Below are positions 57,209 through 64,000 of a DNA stretch of 64,000 bases, piece by piece (positions within the stretch are counted from its first letter, which is position 1; each line of letters begins with the position of its first letter). Position numbers and translations under genes: made by a program. This DNA is from Sinorhizobium shofinae. GTDB lineage: Bacteria; Pseudomonadota; Alphaproteobacteria; Rhizobiales; Rhizobiaceae. The notes beneath the pieces are model-generated. The model was not told where the DNA came from. It searched no databases and was given only the letters and a program-made list of their open reading frames with translations. The stretch lies in assembly GCA_001704765.1 (NCBI GenBank), contig MBFK01000094.1:21828-85827 (forward strand), given 5' to 3'.

Positions 57209-57988
57209 ATGAAGACCATTCTCCTCGCAGCCTCGCTCGCCCTTGCCTTTACGGCCGGAGCGGCCCGCGCAGAAACCATCAAGGTCGGCGTAACCCCGGG
57301 TGAGCATGCCCAGATCATGGAGAAGGTGAAGGAAATCGCCGCTCCCAAGGGGCTCGACATCGAGATCCTCGAATTCTCCGACTATGTGGTTCCGAACCAG
57401 GCACTCGCCGATGGCGACCTCAATGCCAATTCCTTCCAGCACCAGCCCTATCTCGACAACCAGATCGCCGATCGGGGCTTCGACATCGTCAGCGTGGGCC
57501 TGACCATCACAACGCCGATGGGTGTCTATTCGAGCAAGGTGAAGAGCCTCGATGAGTTGAAGGATGGCGCGACGATAGCCATTCCGAACGATCCGACCAA
57601 TGGCGGTCGCGCGCTCCTGGTTCTCGCGTCGAAGGGCCTCATCAAGGTCAATCCGGATGCCGGGCTGAAGGTCACCCCGGCGGACGTGACGGAAAATCCG
57701 AAGAACATCGAGTTCGCCGAACTCGATGCGGCCCAGCTTCCGCGATCCCTGGCCGATGTCGACGCGGCCGTGATCAACACCAACTACGCGCTCGAGGCTG
57801 GCCTTCATCCCAAGAAGGACGCCATTGCCATCGAAAGCGAGAAATCTCCGTATGCCAACGTCATTGCGGTGCGTGCCGCGGACAAGGATGCACCATGGGT
57901 CAGGACGCTCGTCGAATCCTATCACGACGACAGGGTCAAGGCCTTCATCATCGATACCTTCAAGGGTGCGCTCATCCCCAGCTGGTAA
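57209..57988 (+). CDS. metQ: Methionine ABC transporter substrate-binding protein (NLPA family)
   Basis: 259 residues. Signal peptide MKTILLAASLALAFTAGAAR with cleavage near ARAETIKVG; no lipobox cysteine, so it appears to be a soluble periplasmic protein rather than the lipoprotein found in enterobacteria. NLPA family text: IKVGVTPGEHAQIMEKVKEI, LEFSDYVVPNQALADGDLNA with NSFQHQPYLD, and AIPNDPTNGGRALLVLASKG. It binds methionine and delivers it to MetNI. A strong terminator follows 26 bases after the stop, so metNIQ ends here. Confidence 0.93.
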   Translation: MKTILLAASLALAFTAGAARAETIKVGVTPGEHAQIMEKVKEIAAPKGLDIEILEFSDYVVPNQALADGDLNANSFQHQPYLDNQIADRGFDIVSVGLTITTPMGVYSSKVKSLDELKDGATIAIPNDPTNGGRALLVLASKGLIKVNPDAGLKVTPADVTENPKNIEFAELDAAQLPRSLADVDAAVINTNYALEAGLHPKKDAIAIESEKSPYANVIAVRAADKDAPWVRTLVESYHDDRVKAFIIDTFKGALIPSW

Positions 57989-58014
57989 GCCAATCTGTTG
58001 AACGGAAACGTGGA

Positions 58015-58045
58015 CCGCGCGCCGCAACGTCGGCGCGCGGTTTTT
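58015..58045 (+). terminator. Rho-independent terminator of metNIQ
   Basis: CCGCGCGCCG, loop CAACGT, CGGCGCGCGG and then TTTTTC. A perfect 10-bp GC stem with a T-run, the clearest intrinsic terminator in the window. Confidence 0.9.
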
Positions 58046-58100
58046 CTTTGACCGCGACAGTCGCTTCGCTATCCTCCGGGCGGTTCGAGGAGGACATGAC

Positions 58101-58508
58101 ATGAGCGGTAGGAAGGGCGGGTGCCTCTGCGGCGCGATAAGGTACGAAACAAAGGGCTTGCCGCTCTATTCCGGCTTTTGCCACTGCCGCGATTGCCAGC
58201 GCGCGACCGGGACCGGGCATTGTTGCTACATGATCTTCTCGCGCGTCGACGTCCACGTCAGTGGCGAGCTTCGCGCCTTCCAGAAGTTGGCCGAAAACGG
58301 CAACATCACCATCCGGCACTTCTGTCCCAACTGCGGCAGCCAGATCTTCAGTTCCGGTCCGCCCGATGATGATCGATGGACGGTCTATGCGGGAACGCTC
58401 GATGATACCTCGCTGTTCGAGCCGACCCATGCAGTCTTTACCCGCAGCCGTCCGCATTGGGACCGGGGCGCCATAAAGCTGGATGAATGTGAAACGCTTC
58501 CAGTCTGA
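58101..58508 (+). CDS. GFA-family (glutathione-dependent formaldehyde-activating-like) zinc protein
   Basis: 135 residues. All zinc-binding cysteines of the GFA/CENP-V fold are present: GCLCGAIRYE, FCHCRDCQRATGTGHCCYMI and HFCPNCGSQIFSSG. The founding member was proposed to speed S-hydroxymethylglutathione formation, but most family members have no proven function, so a formaldehyde role is not asserted. GAGGAGGACATGAC upstream provides the ribosome binding site. It stands alone after the metNIQ terminator. Confidence 0.88.
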   Translation: MSGRKGGCLCGAIRYETKGLPLYSGFCHCRDCQRATGTGHCCYMIFSRVDVHVSGELRAFQKLAENGNITIRHFCPNCGSQIFSSGPPDDDRWTVYAGTLDDTSLFEPTHAVFTRSRPHWDRGAIKLDECETLPV

Positions 58509-58528
58509 GACAGAAGCGGTGAATTGAC

Positions 58529-58853
58529 TTGCACCGGGCAAAGACTTCGTGGCGCTTTCATCATTCGATCAAATCGCTTCTGTCCGGCGAGCAGGGCGAG
58601 GCGGCCGCCTTCGCCATGCGGCTTCTTGTCCGCTTCGCAGAGGCTGTCGGCGCGGAGCCGGCCGGCGTGACGCTGGTCATCGATACCTGCACCTATGTGA
58701 CGGCGGTGATGCGCGACATGTCCGGCGCCGTCATGACCAATTCCGGCAAATGGGCCTATTACGCGCCGGGCAATATCGGCGTCGATGTCGCCTTCGGATC
58801 CGATTGCCGACTGCGTCGCGTCTGCCCGGGCCGGAAAGGTGGTGCGGCTGTGA
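58529..58853 (+). pseudogene. Aconitase X large-subunit remnant (internal deletion and frameshift)
   Basis: The frame gives [20 protein letters not shown] then FAEAVGAE, which resembles the N-terminal segment of aconitase X large subunits (normally about 400 residues). At about 58658 it passes directly to [40 protein letters not shown] and VAFGS, which resembles the C-terminal segment; some 280 residues of the core are missing. At about 58800 the frame is lost: [16 protein letters not shown] followed by TGA continues in another frame and would restore a normal C-terminus ending at 58853. No credible start codon remains (TTG at 58529 only). Intact relatives dehydrate cis-3-hydroxy-L-proline or similar acids. 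Confidence 0.72.
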
Positions 58854-59155
58854 CGGTGCGGCTCCAGGCAACGACGCTGGTCGCAGGATCGGCGGAGGCA
58901 GGGACGCTGGTGCTTTCGGAACCCTTGAGCTTTTGGGGCAGCCTCGACTCGGCGACCGGCCGGATCATCGACCAGTGGCACCCCGAGAAGAACGAAGTGA
59001 TGAGCGGCCGTATCCTGGTGATGCGGCCAGGGCGCGGCTCGAGCTCCGGGAGTTCGGTGCTGGCGGAAGCGCTTCGGCGCGGAACCGGTCCGGCGGGCAT
59101 CGTGCTGCTCGCGCGCGACGCGATCGTCACCGTCGGGGCGATGATGCTGGCTTGA
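58850..59155 (+). pseudogene. Aconitase X small (swivel, DUF126) subunit, C-terminally truncated
   Basis: GTG at 58850 overlaps the expected stop of the large subunit (GTGA), the usual coupling of this gene pair. The protein reads [20 protein letters not shown] then [20 protein letters not shown], the catalytic-serine region [20 protein letters not shown] and [19 protein letters not shown]. It stops after 101 residues, while relatives continue for roughly 30 more; dropping one T near 59153 would restore AEL in the right place. A RIME1-like repeat begins 21 bases later and may have removed the end. It looks like part of the same decayed locus, although the remaining domain is well preserved. 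Confidence 0.68.
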
Positions 59156-59175
59156 ATTGAGCTCAGTCGCGGTCG

Positions 59176-59235
59176 CCCCTCACCCTGGCCCTCTCCCTGC
59201 AGGCGGGGAGAGGGTGCCGGCAGGCTGATGAGGGG
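59176..59235. repeat. RIME1-like rhizobial intergenic repeat (short form)
   Basis: 60 bp from CCCCTCACCCTGGCCCTCTC to GGCTGATGAGGGG with a CTCTCCCTGCAGGCGGGGAGAG core. Same organisation as 1602-1659. It lies between the truncated aconitase X small subunit and trhO. Confidence 0.78.
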
Positions 59236-59249
59236 CCGTCGAAATCACG

Positions 59250-60194
59250 TCAACTGCCGAGATGCCGCTCGCCGCGCGTCTTCGCCAGTTTGATCTGCCG
59301 CTGCCGTTCGCGGTAGCGCTCGCGGTCCTCGTCGGTGCGGACCTCGTGGCAATGGACGCAGGAGACGCCTTCCTCGTGAAGGGGCGAGAGCAGGTCTTCC
59401 GGCGTCAAGGGCTGGCGGCAGGCGTGGCAGAGCGTGTGATCGCCTTCGGCGAGGCCATGGGTGACGGAGACGCGTTCGTCGAAGACGAAGCAGGCGCCGT
59501 CCCACAGACTCTCCTCTGCCGGGATCTCCTCGAGATATTTGAGGATGCCGCCTTTGAGGTGGTAGACCTCCTCGAAGCCCTGTTCCTTCATGAAGGCGGT
59601 CGCCTTCTCGCAACGGATGCCGCCGGTGCAATACATGGCGATCTTCGGCTTGTTGTGCAGGCCGGTGTTGTTGCGCACCCAGTCGGGAAACTCGCGGAAG
59701 GTCTTTGTCTTCGGATCGACGGCGCCGCGGAAGAGGCCGATCGCCGTCTCGTAGTCGTTGCGCGTGTCGATGACCAGCGTGTCCGGATCGGAGATCAGCG
59801 CGTTCCAGTCCTTCGGCTCCACATAGGTGCCGACCACCTGGTTGGGGTCGATGGTCTCGACGCCCATGGTGACGATCTCCTTCTTCAACCGCACCTTCAT
59901 GCGCAGGAAAGGCATGGCCGAGGCCCGGCTCTCCTTATGCTCCAGGCGGGTGAATTCGGGCTGTGCGCGCAGATAGCCAAGCACTGCGGCAATGCCCTCG
60001 TCGGTGCCGGCGATCGTGCCGTTGATGCCTTCATGCGCAAGCAGCAGCGTGCCCTTCGCGCCGTTGGCGTCGCAGAGAGCCTGCAGCGGTTCGCGGAATT
60101 CGGCGAAGCGCGGGAAGGAAACGAAATGATAGAGCGCGGCCACCAGAAACTGGCCCTGCGCCTCCGGGTGCGGTGTCGTGAACATGTCGGTCAT
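59250..60194 (-). CDS. trhO: tRNA uridine-34 hydroxylase (rhodanese-like, YceA/TrhO)
   Basis: 314 residues. An N-terminal domain (about 15-110, [20 protein letters not shown]) is followed by a rhodanese domain with [20 protein letters not shown] and the catalytic loop [17 protein letters not shown] (Cys189, Cys195). A C-terminal Cys cluster, CHACRQ and CVHCHEVR, is likely to bind zinc. The family makes 5-hydroxyuridine at the wobble position of certain tRNAs in an O2-dependent way. The start [16 protein letters not shown] is chosen; the frame is open 12 codons further without homology. No partner genes are adjacent. Confidence 0.92.
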   Translation of the reverse strand: MTDMFTTPHPEAQGQFLVAALYHFVSFPRFAEFREPLQALCDANGAKGTLLLAHEGINGTIAGTDEGIAAVLGYLRAQPEFTRLEHKESRASAMPFLRMKVRLKKEIVTMGVETIDPNQVVGTYVEPKDWNALISDPDTLVIDTRNDYETAIGLFRGAVDPKTKTFREFPDWVRNNTGLHNKPKIAMYCTGGIRCEKATAFMKEQGFEEVYHLKGGILKYLEEIPAEESLWDGACFVFDERVSVTHGLAEGDHTLCHACRQPLTPEDLLSPLHEEGVSCVHCHEVRTDEDRERYRERQRQIKLAKTRGERHLGS

Positions 60195-60272
60195 GGCCAG
60201 GCAAATACAGCTTTCGCGGTTCAAGCGCAATTGCGGCGGGCCGCGCCGGAACGTCCCACCTGCCGCGTTAGT

Positions 60273-61181
60273 CTAACGATCAGCTTCGAGCCAAAGCAGC
60301 TTGACGGTACGACTTTCGCACTCCGGATCGTCCAGGAAGACTGCCTCGGCCCGCTGCAAGGCTTCCAGCCTCAGTTCCCCTTGCCGGGCGATGACGGCGG
60401 AAAGGAGATGCGCCTGGTTCTGGCTGTCGCCGGCGAGCTCCGGCTGCTCGTTGATGAGAGAAGTCATCGTGGCGAGGTCGTTTAAGTGGCCAAGCACGTC
60501 GACTAGTTCTTTGGTTTCCGCCCTTTTTGCCTGCATTGCCGAGGGCCATGCCTCCCGCAAGAGCGCCAGATGCATTCTGTAGTCCTGGGCGCGCTTGCGC
60601 AGCTCGTGGAAGAGTGCGACCTCCGTACTCGCTTCGCAGGCGGCCCTGGCACGCGCGGCCCGCTTCAATGTTCGCCGCCAACCTTTTTCCATTCGGCCAG
60701 CGGATTTTCGCCTGCCGTCGTCGAAGGAAACATGCGTAAGTGCCGCAAGCGCCTGTTCGCAATTGACGATCGTCGAGTCGATCTTTCCGTCCAGATCGGT
60801 CTCACCTTCGGCAATCCGGTCGCGGCGCTCGGCGAGGATCGAGCAGACTTTGTCGAGCGCCAATTGCTGCTCTTCGCTTGCTGCATGCTCGCGGAGATGG
60901 TTCGCGTTCTCGACGAGGGCTGCGGCGTCGCGAACGGTCGAGAGATTTCGCGCCATGTCGCGGATGCGGGCGTTTTCCTGCTTCTGGAAATTGCGTGCAT
61001 CGGAGGCGACGAGCCGATAGAGCGAGCGCAGGCGCTTGAAGTTCTTGCGGGCGTCGTGGATCGCCTCGTGCACGCCCGCCGGCTGATCGTTGAGCACCGT
61101 CACCGCACGCTCGATCTGCTCGGCACCAACGTCGCGAAAGTCCTCGGTGAAGGGGCGGCCCGGATTGAAGGCGTAGGTCAT
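60273..61181 (-). CDS. CHAD-domain protein
   Basis: 302 residues, all-helical. The CHAD domain's conserved histidines and basic residues appear in HEAIHDARKNFKRLRSLYRL and again in ALFHELRKRAQDYRMHLALL, two repeats of the four-helix unit. CHAD proteins bind polyphosphate and associate with polyphosphate granules. The start codon overlaps the stop of the CYTH gene by four bases (ATGA), so the two are translated together; in many bacteria the two domains are fused in one polypeptide. A role in polyphosphate metabolism is inferred from both families. Confidence 0.87.
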   Translation of the reverse strand: MTYAFNPGRPFTEDFRDVGAEQIERAVTVLNDQPAGVHEAIHDARKNFKRLRSLYRLVASDARNFQKQENARIRDMARNLSTVRDAAALVENANHLREHAASEEQQLALDKVCSILAERRDRIAEGETDLDGKIDSTIVNCEQALAALTHVSFDDGRRKSAGRMEKGWRRTLKRAARARAACEASTEVALFHELRKRAQDYRMHLALLREAWPSAMQAKRAETKELVDVLGHLNDLATMTSLINEQPELAGDSQNQAHLLSAVIARQGELRLEALQRAEAVFLDDPECESRTVKLLWLEADR

Positions 61182-61651
61182 GGTTGAGCAACCAAGAGTC
61201 CCTCGGTGGCGAGCGCTTGGTTGGAATAGCGGCGGTCGCCGGTGATCTCGCGGCCCAGCCACGCAGGCAGGGCGGGCAGATCCGTCTCCTTCTTCATTTC
61301 CACCTCGGCGACGACGAGTCCTTCGAGCGCTCCCTCGTAGACATCCACCTCCCAGGTGAAGCCCTTGTGAGGCACCCGATAACGGCGCTTCTCGATCACG
61401 ACGCCGACGGCCTGTGTCAGCAACTCGCGAGCGTCCTCCATCGGCAGGTCATACTCGTACTCGTTTCGGACCAGGGCCGACTTGCCGATCTTGACGGTAA
61501 GGCGCGCCCATTTGTTGCCATGGATCCGAACGCGTACCGAACGATCCTCCATGGTGACGATATAGGCCTGGCGTAGCCTGATGCCTCCGTCGGCGCGCTC
61601 CTTCCAGCCGTCGGAAGCGACCAGGAACTTGCGCTCTATCTCCTTCGCCAT
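61178..61651 (-). CDS. CYTH-domain protein (triphosphate tunnel metalloenzyme)
   Basis: 157 residues. The signature EIERKFLV (ExExK) opens the protein, and the tunnel strands carry GGIRLRQAYI, SVRVRIHGNKWARLTVK, EYEYDLPMEDA, IEKRRYRVP, WEVDVYEG and VVAEVEMK with the alternating charged residues that bind triphosphate and metal. Members hydrolyse inorganic triphosphate or thiamine triphosphate; the reaction here is not determined. It is coupled to the CHAD gene downstream. The closest pattern is the small NeuTTM/YgiF-N type rather than class IV adenylate cyclase. Confidence 0.88.
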   Translation of the reverse strand: MAKEIERKFLVASDGWKERADGGIRLRQAYIVTMEDRSVRVRIHGNKWARLTVKIGKSALVRNEYEYDLPMEDARELLTQAVGVVIEKRRYRVPHKGFTWEVDVYEGALEGLVVAEVEMKKETDLPALPAWLGREITGDRRYSNQALATEGLLVAQP

Positions 61652-61853
61652 GGATGTCCTGCCATTTCCGAGAGGGCGACTGTCATCAAACTATCGCATT
61701 GCGGGTTAGGCTCAACCCATCTCTTTGTTGCAGATGATATTTAATCGTCTGCTTTTATTCGACGGAGATGATGCGGCACCTTTAGGTCTCGACAATGACA
61801 GGCGGGCGGAGTATGCGAGGTGCAGATTCAATCGTTTTAAAAGGACGGCGGGC

Positions 61854-62492
61854 ATGAGCGCGAAGACCGACAAGCTTCTTTCCATCCTCAGGCTGCAACC
61901 GGTGGTGCCGGTGCTGGTGATCGACGATGCGGCGACTGCAGTTCCGCTTGCTCGCGCCCTGGTCGCCGGCGGCCTGAAAGCGATCGAGATCACGCTGCGG
62001 ACGCCGGCGGCGCTCGAGGCGATCCGCGCCGTGGCAGACGAAGTCGAAGGCGCGGTTGCCGGTGCCGGCACGATCCTCAACGCCGCGCAGTTCGAACAGG
62101 CCGTCGAGGCGGGGTCGCAGTTCATCGTCAGCCCCGGCACGACGCAGGAATTGATCGATGTCGCCAACGACCACGCGGTGCCCTTGCTGCCGGGGGCGGC
62201 GACGGCGAGCGAGGTGATGGGGCTGCGTGAGGAAGGCTACGACGTCATGAAGTTTTTCCCGGCTGAACAGGCCGGCGGGGCCGCCTATCTGAAGTCGCTT
62301 TCTTCTCCGCTTGCCGGCACGCTGTTCTGCCCGACCGGCGGCATTTCGCTCGCCAATGCGCGCGACTATCTTTCGCTGCCGAACGTCGTCTGCGTCGGCG
62401 GGTCCTGGGTGGCGCCGAAGGAACTGGTTGCCAAGGGCGACTGGGCCGGCATCACCAAGCTTGCCGTCGAGGCCTTTGCGCTGAAAGGCTGA
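61854..62492 (+). CDS. eda: 2-dehydro-3-deoxy-6-phosphogluconate (KDPG) aldolase
   Basis: 212 residues. Matches class I KDPG/KHG aldolases: VPVLVIDDAATAVPLARALV, GGLKAIEITLRTPAALEAIR with the catalytic Glu, AGAGTILNAAQFEQAVEAGS, SPGT, LLPGAATASEVM, the Schiff-base Lys in YDVMKFFPAEQAGG and FCPTGGISLANARDYLSLPN. It cleaves KDPG to pyruvate and glyceraldehyde 3-phosphate in the Entner-Doudoroff pathway, the main sugar route of rhizobia. The ATG at 61854 follows AAGGACGGCGGGC; the longer frame has no homology. No edd or zwf lies next to it. Confidence 0.93.
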   Translation: MSAKTDKLLSILRLQPVVPVLVIDDAATAVPLARALVAGGLKAIEITLRTPAALEAIRAVADEVEGAVAGAGTILNAAQFEQAVEAGSQFIVSPGTTQELIDVANDHAVPLLPGAATASEVMGLREEGYDVMKFFPAEQAGGAAYLKSLSSPLAGTLFCPTGGISLANARDYLSLPNVVCVGGSWVAPKELVAKGDWAGITKLAVEAFALKG

Positions 62493-62524
62493 CCGGACGA
62501 CACGCAGGGCAATCCATGAAGAAC

Positions 62525-62546
62525 GCCGGGCTCACGTCCGGCTTTT
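62525..62546 (+). terminator. Terminator of the KDPG aldolase gene
   Basis: GCCGGG, loop CTCACG, TCCGGC (one G-U pair) and TTTT, 33 bases past the stop. A modest stem with the right T-run. Confidence 0.55.
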
Positions 62547-62658
62547 CCATGTCTGGCGCGCATTTGTATTTTCGCCTCGTGGTTCCTATGTCTCACTCCG
62601 CCAACGACGACGCAGAGAGGCTGCTGCTTCCGCGCGTCAAACCTAAGGAGCGAGGCCG

Positions 62659-63357
62659 ATGTTCGACGCGAAGAAATTGCTGGATCAGTTCTTGGGTTCC
62701 CAGATTCCCGGCGCCGGCGGCACGGTTCGCGACCGCACCGATCAGGTGACCAAGCTCGCCAAGGGCAATCCGCTTGCGACCGGCGCGATCGCGGCCGTCC
62801 TGCTCGGCACGAAGTCAGGACGCAAGCTGGCCGGCAATGCGGCTGTTCTCGGTGGGCTGGCGGCGATCGCCGGTCTTGGCTATCAGGCCTACAAGAACTA
62901 CCAGGTCGGCCAGGCGCCGGCACCAGTGCCTCGCGCACCCGTCGAACTGCCGCCGCCGCCCGCCGATTCCGGCTTTGCGGCGCCGGAGGCGCTCAGCAAT
63001 GACTTCGCGCTCGTGCTCGTTCGCGCCATGATCGCCGCCGCCCGGGCGGATGGCCATATCGATGAGACCGAACGCGGCCGGATCATGGACAAGCTTTCCG
63101 TTTCGGGTCTCTCCGCGGATGCTGCGGCTTTCCTCGAAGCCGAGCTCGCCGATCCCATCGATCTCGACGCGATCGTCGCTGCCGGGAAAACGGAGGAGGA
63201 ACGTGTCGAGATCTATACGGCGTCGCGGCTTGCGATCGAGCCGGATGGCCGAGCGGAGCGCGGCTATCTCGATCTTCTCGCGGGCCGACTGGGCCTTGCC
63301 GACGCGCTTGTCGACCATATCGAGGCGACCGTCTCGGCGGCGAAGGTTCCGGCCTGA
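62659..63357 (+). CDS. DUF533 / TerB-like membrane protein
   Basis: 232 residues. An amphipathic N-terminus (MFDAKKLLDQFLGSQIPGAG) is followed by Gly/Ala-rich membrane-associated text (NPLATGAIAAVLLGTKSGRK, NAAVLGGLAAIAGLGYQAYK), a Pro-rich linker (about 88-105) and a helical TerB-like domain (about 115-228: LVRAMIAAARADGHIDETER, with the acidic DGHID pattern). It corresponds to the DUF533/YebE family, of unknown function and sometimes part of envelope stress regulons. Start preceded by AAGGAGCGAGGCCG. Confidence 0.82.
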   Translation: MFDAKKLLDQFLGSQIPGAGGTVRDRTDQVTKLAKGNPLATGAIAAVLLGTKSGRKLAGNAAVLGGLAAIAGLGYQAYKNYQVGQAPAPVPRAPVELPPPPADSGFAAPEALSNDFALVLVRAMIAAARADGHIDETERGRIMDKLSVSGLSADAAAFLEAELADPIDLDAIVAAGKTEEERVEIYTASRLAIEPDGRAERGYLDLLAGRLGLADALVDHIEATVSAAKVPA

Positions 63358-63477
63358 GACCCAGCTTCACAATGAGCGGAGCGTATCCGTTCCGCTCATG
63401 GTTCGATCACGAGTTTGAATTTGAAACGGGTTGGCGTCTGTCCTATTGCCGAAACAAATGGAACGCGGGAGTGATCG

Positions 63478-64000
63478 ATGCGCGATCTTGCGAATTGGAA
63501 GGGGTGCCCGGCGCCGCAGCGGGTGTTAATCGATGGCCTATATGTCCGGCTGGAGCCCTACGACCGGGCGGCGCATCTCGAGCCGCTCTGGCACGACGCT
63601 TTCGGCGGCCTGGCGATCAACCCGCTGCTCAAATATTTCACGCAAGACGATTTTTCGGGGATCGAAGCCTTCGACGCCTGGCTCGCGGCGGTCCAGGCGA
63701 AATCCGGCTGGATCACCGAGGTGTTCCGCGACAGGGCGACCGGCAGGGTCGTCGGGATGGCGAACTACATGCGTGCAGACCCCGCCAATGGCGTCCTCGA
63801 AGTCGGTGGCGTGGCGCACGGGCCGGCCATGGCGCGTTCGCCGCTTTCGACGGAAGTGCATTACCTGATGGCGAGGCACGTCTTCGAGAATCTCGGCTAT
63901 CGTCGTTACGAGTGGAAATGCCACAGCGAAAACCAGCCGAGCCGCACCGCGGCCCTGCGGCTCGGTTTCACCTTCGAAGGCATTTTCCGCCAGCACATGA
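63478..64000 (+). CDS. GNAT-family N-acetyltransferase (partial, 3' end outside window)
   Basis: The ATG at 63478, after GGAGTGATCG, opens a frame that runs off the window after 174 codons. It resembles RimJ/RimL-type acetyltransferases: VLIDGLYVRLEPYDRAAHLE, VGMANYMRADPANGVLEVGG for the central strands, the acetyl-CoA pocket in EVHYLMARHVFENLGYRRYE, and KCHSENQPSRTAALRLGFTF then EGIFRQHM. The text is like the large YokL/ribosomal-protein-type GNATs of 210-230 residues, so about 40-50 residues are probably missing. Substrate unknown. Confidence 0.85.
   Translation, partial: MRDLANWKGCPAPQRVLIDGLYVRLEPYDRAAHLEPLWHDAFGGLAINPLLKYFTQDDFSGIEAFDAWLAAVQAKSGWITEVFRDRATGRVVGMANYMRADPANGVLEVGGVAHGPAMARSPLSTEVHYLMARHVFENLGYRRYEWKCHSENQPSRTAALRLGFTFEGIFRQHM

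Overview
This is a gene-dense, high-GC stretch of an alphaproteobacterial chromosome, almost certainly a Sinorhizobium/Ensifer (Rhizobiaceae). The grounds are the protein sequences (a pha-type K+/H+ antiporter with a fused AB subunit, an emrR-emrAB pump, an aerobic cobF-M cobalamin cluster), a gene order that matches what I recall of the S. meliloti chromosome, and several copies of rhizobial intergenic palindromic repeats. I see no phage, transposase, CRISPR array, tRNA or rRNA gene. Most of the window is core metabolism; its unusual content is several decaying genes and some regulatory DNA.

Layout: (1) 1-1.6 kb: the 3' end of purU, then a biosynthetic thiolase. (2) 1.7-6.6 kb, minus strand: the four-gene branched-chain 2-oxoacid dehydrogenase operon (bkdA1-bkdA2-E2-E3). 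(3) 7.0-7.6 kb: a decayed FAD oxidoreductase, then a DHRS6-like SDR. (4) 8.7-11.7 kb: a short ModE-like regulator facing modABC, with a candidate ModE box before modA, then ung. (5) 12.8-19.9 kb: cobF-G-H-I-J-(K)-L-M, with cobK alone on the opposite strand and overlapping both neighbours. (6) 19.9-25.9 kb: phaABCDEFG antiporter operon, preceded by a CHASE-PAS-GGDEF-EAL protein. (7) 29-34 kb: ATP-dependent DNA ligase plus its partner exonuclease, a nucleoside hydrolase and a D-amino-acid dehydrogenase-like oxidase. (8) 34.2-41.2 kb: a nonsense-interrupted exported protein, a membrane-anchored unknown, lysS, gltX, a TerC-family protein, an AraC/GyrI regulator and a frameshifted VOC gene. (9) 41.2-45 kb: emrR divergent from emrAB with two matching palindromic operators. 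(10) 45.2-54.6 kb: a Tat-exported phosphoesterase; a LacI regulator with xylB and xylA; then a TIM-barrel isomerase, a Gfo/Idh/MocA oxidoreductase and an Abg-type beta-glucosidase. (11) 54.6-58 kb: an FMN reductase and metNIQ. (12) 58.1-64 kb: a GFA protein, an aconitase X remnant, trhO, a CHAD-CYTH pair, KDPG aldolase, a DUF533 protein and a truncated GNAT gene at the edge.

Taken together the region covers branched-chain amino acid catabolism, molybdate and methionine uptake, B12 synthesis, pH/K+ homeostasis, drug/flavonoid efflux and plant sugar use, as expected of a soil and root-associated bacterium. I found no clear unknown multi-gene system. The best leads are the inverted cobK inside the cob operon, the isomerase-oxidoreductase-glucosidase unit behind a perfect 16-bp palindrome, the two-gene ligase/exonuclease module, and the five disrupted genes.
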